This document shows, one piece after another, positions 40,295-42,621 of a stretch of DNA of 42,621 bases (the stretch's first letter is position 1; each line of letters starts with the position of its first letter). Both the position numbers and the translations under genes were made by a program. Under the pieces are notes generated by a model that was not told the DNA's origin, searched no databases, and worked only from the letters and a program-made list of their open reading frames with translations. Source of the DNA: Alphaproteobacteria bacterium (lineage in GTDB: Bacteria; Pseudomonadota; Alphaproteobacteria; Rhizobiales; Xanthobacteraceae); assembly GCA_009781045.1 (NCBI GenBank), contig WQYW01000020.1:1-42621 (forward strand), read 5' to 3'.

Positions 40295-42268
40295 TCAGGG
40301 TGGCGGGGCGCGGCTTGCGTCGTTGCCGGCGCCACGGTCGTGCTCTTTCATCCAGGTGAGATTGGCCTCGGCGCTGGCGAATCCCTGGTCGGCGGCCTTC
40401 TGAAACCATAGCACCGCCTGGGCGTCATCCTGCAGGACGCCACGTCCGTCCCGGTACATCTCGCCGAGATTATTCTGGGCACTGGCGACGCCCTGGAAGG
40501 CGGCTTTGCGATACCAGCTCACGGCCTGGACATCGTCTCTGGCCAGACCACGACCTTCGGCATACATCCGGCCCAGATTATTCTGGGCCTCGGGCTGGTT
40601 GTGGTCGGCGGCCTGTCGGAACCAGATCACCGCTTTGGCGTCGTCCTGCATCACGCCCTTGCCGGTTGTGTACATCCATCCGAGACTGGTCTGGGCGCCG
40701 CTATGGCCCTGCTCGGCGGCTTTCTGAAACCAGACGGCTGCCTGGACGTCATCCGGCGCCACGCCGTGTCCGCCGCGATACATGGTGGCGAGATCATTCT
40801 GGGCGTCGGCATTGCCCTGCAGGGCGGCCTTGCGGTACCAGTTCACGGCCTCAACGTCGTCGCGCGGCACACCACGACCGGTTGCATACATATCGCCGAG
40901 CCGGTCCTGCGCCAGTGCGTTGTTCTGGTCGGCGGCCTTGCGATACCAGCTCACCGCCTCACCGTCGTCGCGGGGTACGCGCCGACCTTCGGCGTAGATG
41001 GCACCGAGATTGGCCTGGGCGTAGGCGTCCCCCTGGTTGGCGGCCTTGCGGTACCATCCGATGGCTTCGGCATCGTCGGGGACCACGCCCTTGCCGTTGC
41101 CATACATCCAGGCCAGATTGTACTGGGCGCGCGCGTTGCCCTGTTCTGCCGCTTTGCGCAGCCACATCACCGCCTGGGTGTCATCGCGGACAATGCCACG
41201 GCCATTGGTGTACATGACTCCGAGATAGGCCTGGGCCTGGACATGACCCTGCTCGGCAGCCTTCCTGAACCAGGCGAAGGCCTGGGCATCGTCGCGGGCG
41301 ATGCCGCGGCCCTCCAGATACATGCCGGCAAGATCATATTGGGCACCGGCGTTGCCCTGCTCGGCGGCCTTCCTGAGCCAGGCGAAGGCCTGGGCATCGT
41401 CGGTGGCCACGCCGCGACCTTCCTGATACATCCAGCCAAGAGAAACCTGGGCCTCGACGTTATCCTGGGCCGCTGCCTGCTGATACCAGCGGGCCGCCTC
41501 CACGTCGTCGCGAGCCACGCCGCGACCGTTGGCGTACATGAAGCCGAGGTTGAAGCACGCTGCGGCGTTGCCCAGGGCCGCAGCCTTGCGCAGCCAGACC
41601 AGGGCCTGGGCATCGTTGCGGGCCACGGCGCGACCGTTGCTGTAGATGAGGCCGAGACTCACTTGTGCGTCAGTGTTGCCCTGCTCGGCGGCCTTGCGGT
41701 ACAGGGCGATGGCATGGACATCGTCATGGGCGACGCCGCGACCGTTGGCGTACATGAAACCGAGGTTGAACTGGGCGTCACTGTTGCCCTGGTCAGCGGC
41801 CTTGCGGAACCACTCCACGGCCTGGGCATCGTCGCGGGCGACGCCGCGCCCCGAGGAGTACATGGCTCCCAACCGGGTCTGTCCTCCAGCGTGGCCCTGG
41901 GAGGCTGCTTTGGCAAACCATGCGGCAGCCTGTGCGTCGTCCTGTGCCACGCCGCGACCAAAGGCGTACATGGCGCCAAGTCCGGTTTGGGCGTCGGCAT
42001 TGCCCTGGTCGGCTGCTTTACGGAACCAGGCCACCGCCTGTTCGTTGTTCTGGGCCACGTCACGGCCATAGGCGAACATGGTGCCGAGCCGATACTGGGC
42101 CTGGGCGTCGCCGCTTCGCGCCGCCGCCAGGGTCTGGCGGCCGCTTTCGGTGAGCTGCTGCACCGCGCCCTTTGTCTCCGCCACCGACATGTCGTCAGCG
42201 AAGGCGGGAGAAAGAAGGCAAAAAGCGAGCACCAGAGCCGGGCCGGGATATTGCATCAGGGGTCTCAC
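40295..42268 (-). CDS. Secreted Sel1-repeat (SLR) protein with 16 repeats
   Basis: 657 residues from GTG 42268. The signal peptide is MRPLMQYPGPALVLAFCLLS then PAFA before DD, followed by a short spacer and 16 full Sel1-like repeats of 36 residues (pattern A-Q-x-x-L-G-x-M-Y-x-x-G-R-G-V-x-x-D-D-x-x-A-x-x-W-x-R-K-A-A-x-Q-G) plus one partial, then a tail ending SRAPPP. Such alpha/alpha solenoids bind protein partners; periplasmic examples include ExoR, a signalling regulator. GTG is preferred over ATG 42256 because GGAGG lies 10 nt upstream and it adds an Arg to the signal n-region. An open frame reaches 42352 but has no support. Function otherwise unassigned. Confidence 0.93.
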   Translation of the reverse strand: MRPLMQYPGPALVLAFCLLSPAFADDMSVAETKGAVQQLTESGRQTLAAARSGDAQAQYRLGTMFAYGRDVAQNNEQAVAWFRKAADQGNADAQTGLGAMYAFGRGVAQDDAQAAAWFAKAASQGHAGGQTRLGAMYSSGRGVARDDAQAVEWFRKAADQGNSDAQFNLGFMYANGRGVAHDDVHAIALYRKAAEQGNTDAQVSLGLIYSNGRAVARNDAQALVWLRKAAALGNAAACFNLGFMYANGRGVARDDVEAARWYQQAAAQDNVEAQVSLGWMYQEGRGVATDDAQAFAWLRKAAEQGNAGAQYDLAGMYLEGRGIARDDAQAFAWFRKAAEQGHVQAQAYLGVMYTNGRGIVRDDTQAVMWLRKAAEQGNARAQYNLAWMYGNGKGVVPDDAEAIGWYRKAANQGDAYAQANLGAIYAEGRRVPRDDGEAVSWYRKAADQNNALAQDRLGDMYATGRGVPRDDVEAVNWYRKAALQGNADAQNDLATMYRGGHGVAPDDVQAAVWFQKAAEQGHSGAQTSLGWMYTTGKGVMQDDAKAVIWFRQAADHNQPEAQNNLGRMYAEGRGLARDDVQAVSWYRKAAFQGVASAQNNLGEMYRDGRGVLQDDAQAVLWFQKAADQGFASAEANLTWMKEHDRGAGNDASRAPPP

Positions 42269-42419
42269 TTGCTGCCCGCCTCCGGCTGCGGGAAACAGGG
42301 GAGGTTTGCGACCGTGCACCCAAGGGCATTGCGGGCACGTGCCAGGACGCAAGGTATAGGCCTTTTTCCGGGGCTGGCGGCCTGATTTTTGGCAATCTTG
42401 TGCCCGATGAGATCGGGAA

Positions 42420-42621
42420 ATGATTGGCCTGGCTCTTTCAGGCTGTGCACAAGGGGGACCATCCGTGCCGTGCGGCCCCGCAGCGGCCGCGCGTCCTGCC
42501 AGCGGCCAGTACTCTGGTCCGTCCAGCGGCCAGTACTCTGGTCCGTCCAGCGGCCAGTACTCTGGTCCGTCCAGCGGCCAGTACTCTGGTCCGTCCAGCG
42601 GCCAGTACTCTGGTCCGTCCA
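42420..42621 (+). CDS. Possible lipoprotein with octapeptide repeats, 3' partial
   Basis: From ATG 42420 the frame reads MIGLALSGCAQGG, a lipobox-like LSGC directly after a very short hydrophobic start, then a Pro/Ala/Gly-rich part and five in-phase SGQYSGPS octapeptides running off the window. An in-frame stop at 42408 rules out a longer N-terminus, and the n-region lacks the usual Lys/Arg, which weakens the lipoprotein reading. It diverges from the Sel1 gene with about 150 bp between starts. The repeat is open in all six frames, so the coding strand is not certain. Confidence 0.35.
   Translation, partial: MIGLALSGCAQGGPSVPCGPAAAARPASGQYSGPSSGQYSGPSSGQYSGPSSGQYSGPSSGQYSGPS
42499..42621. repeat. 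24-bp perfect tandem repeat at the window edge
   Basis: Five identical units start at 42499, 42523, 42547, 42571 and 42595, and a sixth begins at 42619. The period equals eight codons and no frame on either strand contains a stop. There are no spacers, so it is not a CRISPR array. It continues beyond the window. Confidence 0.95.

Noticed and set aside
40601..42385. Plus-strand frame of about 594 codons with periodic sequence
   Set aside because: Its periodicity is that of the Sel1 repeats read on the other strand; the Sel1 protein has a signal peptide, ribosome-binding site and family motifs.
42499..42621. CRISPR array
   Set aside because: Units are contiguous 24-bp direct repeats with no spacers and no cas genes nearby.

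Overview
The window is a GC-rich chromosomal segment (roughly 65% G+C by eye) from an alphaproteobacterium, most likely of the Rhizobiales/Hyphomicrobiales. The main evidence is gene order: lpxA-lpxI-lpxB, gltA, gltX, lexA, moeA, moaC-trpC-trpD, ppiD, tpiA, secG, pyrG, NIPSNAP, kdsA, eno follows the core order I know from that group. A second line of evidence is the pair of direct-repeat SOS boxes (GTTC-N7-GTTC), the alphaproteobacterial LexA operator. I recognise no species.

Layout. Positions 1-1027 hold two short genes for membrane-anchored coiled-coil proteins built on 11-residue repeats. The first enters from outside the window; the second is broken by an in-frame TGA. After about 1 kb without a gene comes the lipid A operon lpxA-lpxI-lpxB (+). 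Then follow two tandem citrate synthase genes (-), gltX (-), glnS (+), a TauE/SafE permease (-), and a tandem pair of lexA genes (-) in which the upstream copy has lost its autoprotease. moeA (-), a ctpA-type protease (+), an acylphosphatase (-), a large CACHE-PAS-GGDEF-EAL protein (-) and an AI-2E family permease (+) occupy 15.5-24.7 kb. trpD-trpC-moaC and ppiD read left; tpiA, secG, pyrG, a NIPSNAP protein and kdsA read right; queF (-) faces eno (+), whose leader carries a 17-bp repeat array. The right end has an MDR oxidoreductase, traces of a decayed ABC transporter, a secreted protein family, an IS5-type transposase fragment, a 16-copy Sel1-repeat protein (-), and a divergent lipoprotein-like reading frame running into a 24-bp repeat array at the window edge.

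Function. Most genes are housekeeping: lipid A and Kdo synthesis (lpxA, lpxI, lpxB, kdsA), central carbon (gltA x2, tpiA, eno), tRNA charging (gltX, glnS), tryptophan (trpD, trpC), molybdopterin (moaC, moeA), CTP (pyrG), queuosine (queF), export and envelope quality control (secG, ppiD, ctpA), and the SOS response (lexA).

The more unusual aspect is structure around these genes. There are repeated local tandem duplications (gltA, lexA, the end of gltX, repeat arrays at both edges and before eno), many intergenic gaps of 0.3-1.2 kb with decayed pieces, and separation of genes that usually sit together. The strongest candidate for something new is the lexA pair: an apparently non-cleavable LexA-like DNA-binding protein behind its own SOS box, directly upstream of normal lexA. 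No complete unknown defence or mobile system is visible.
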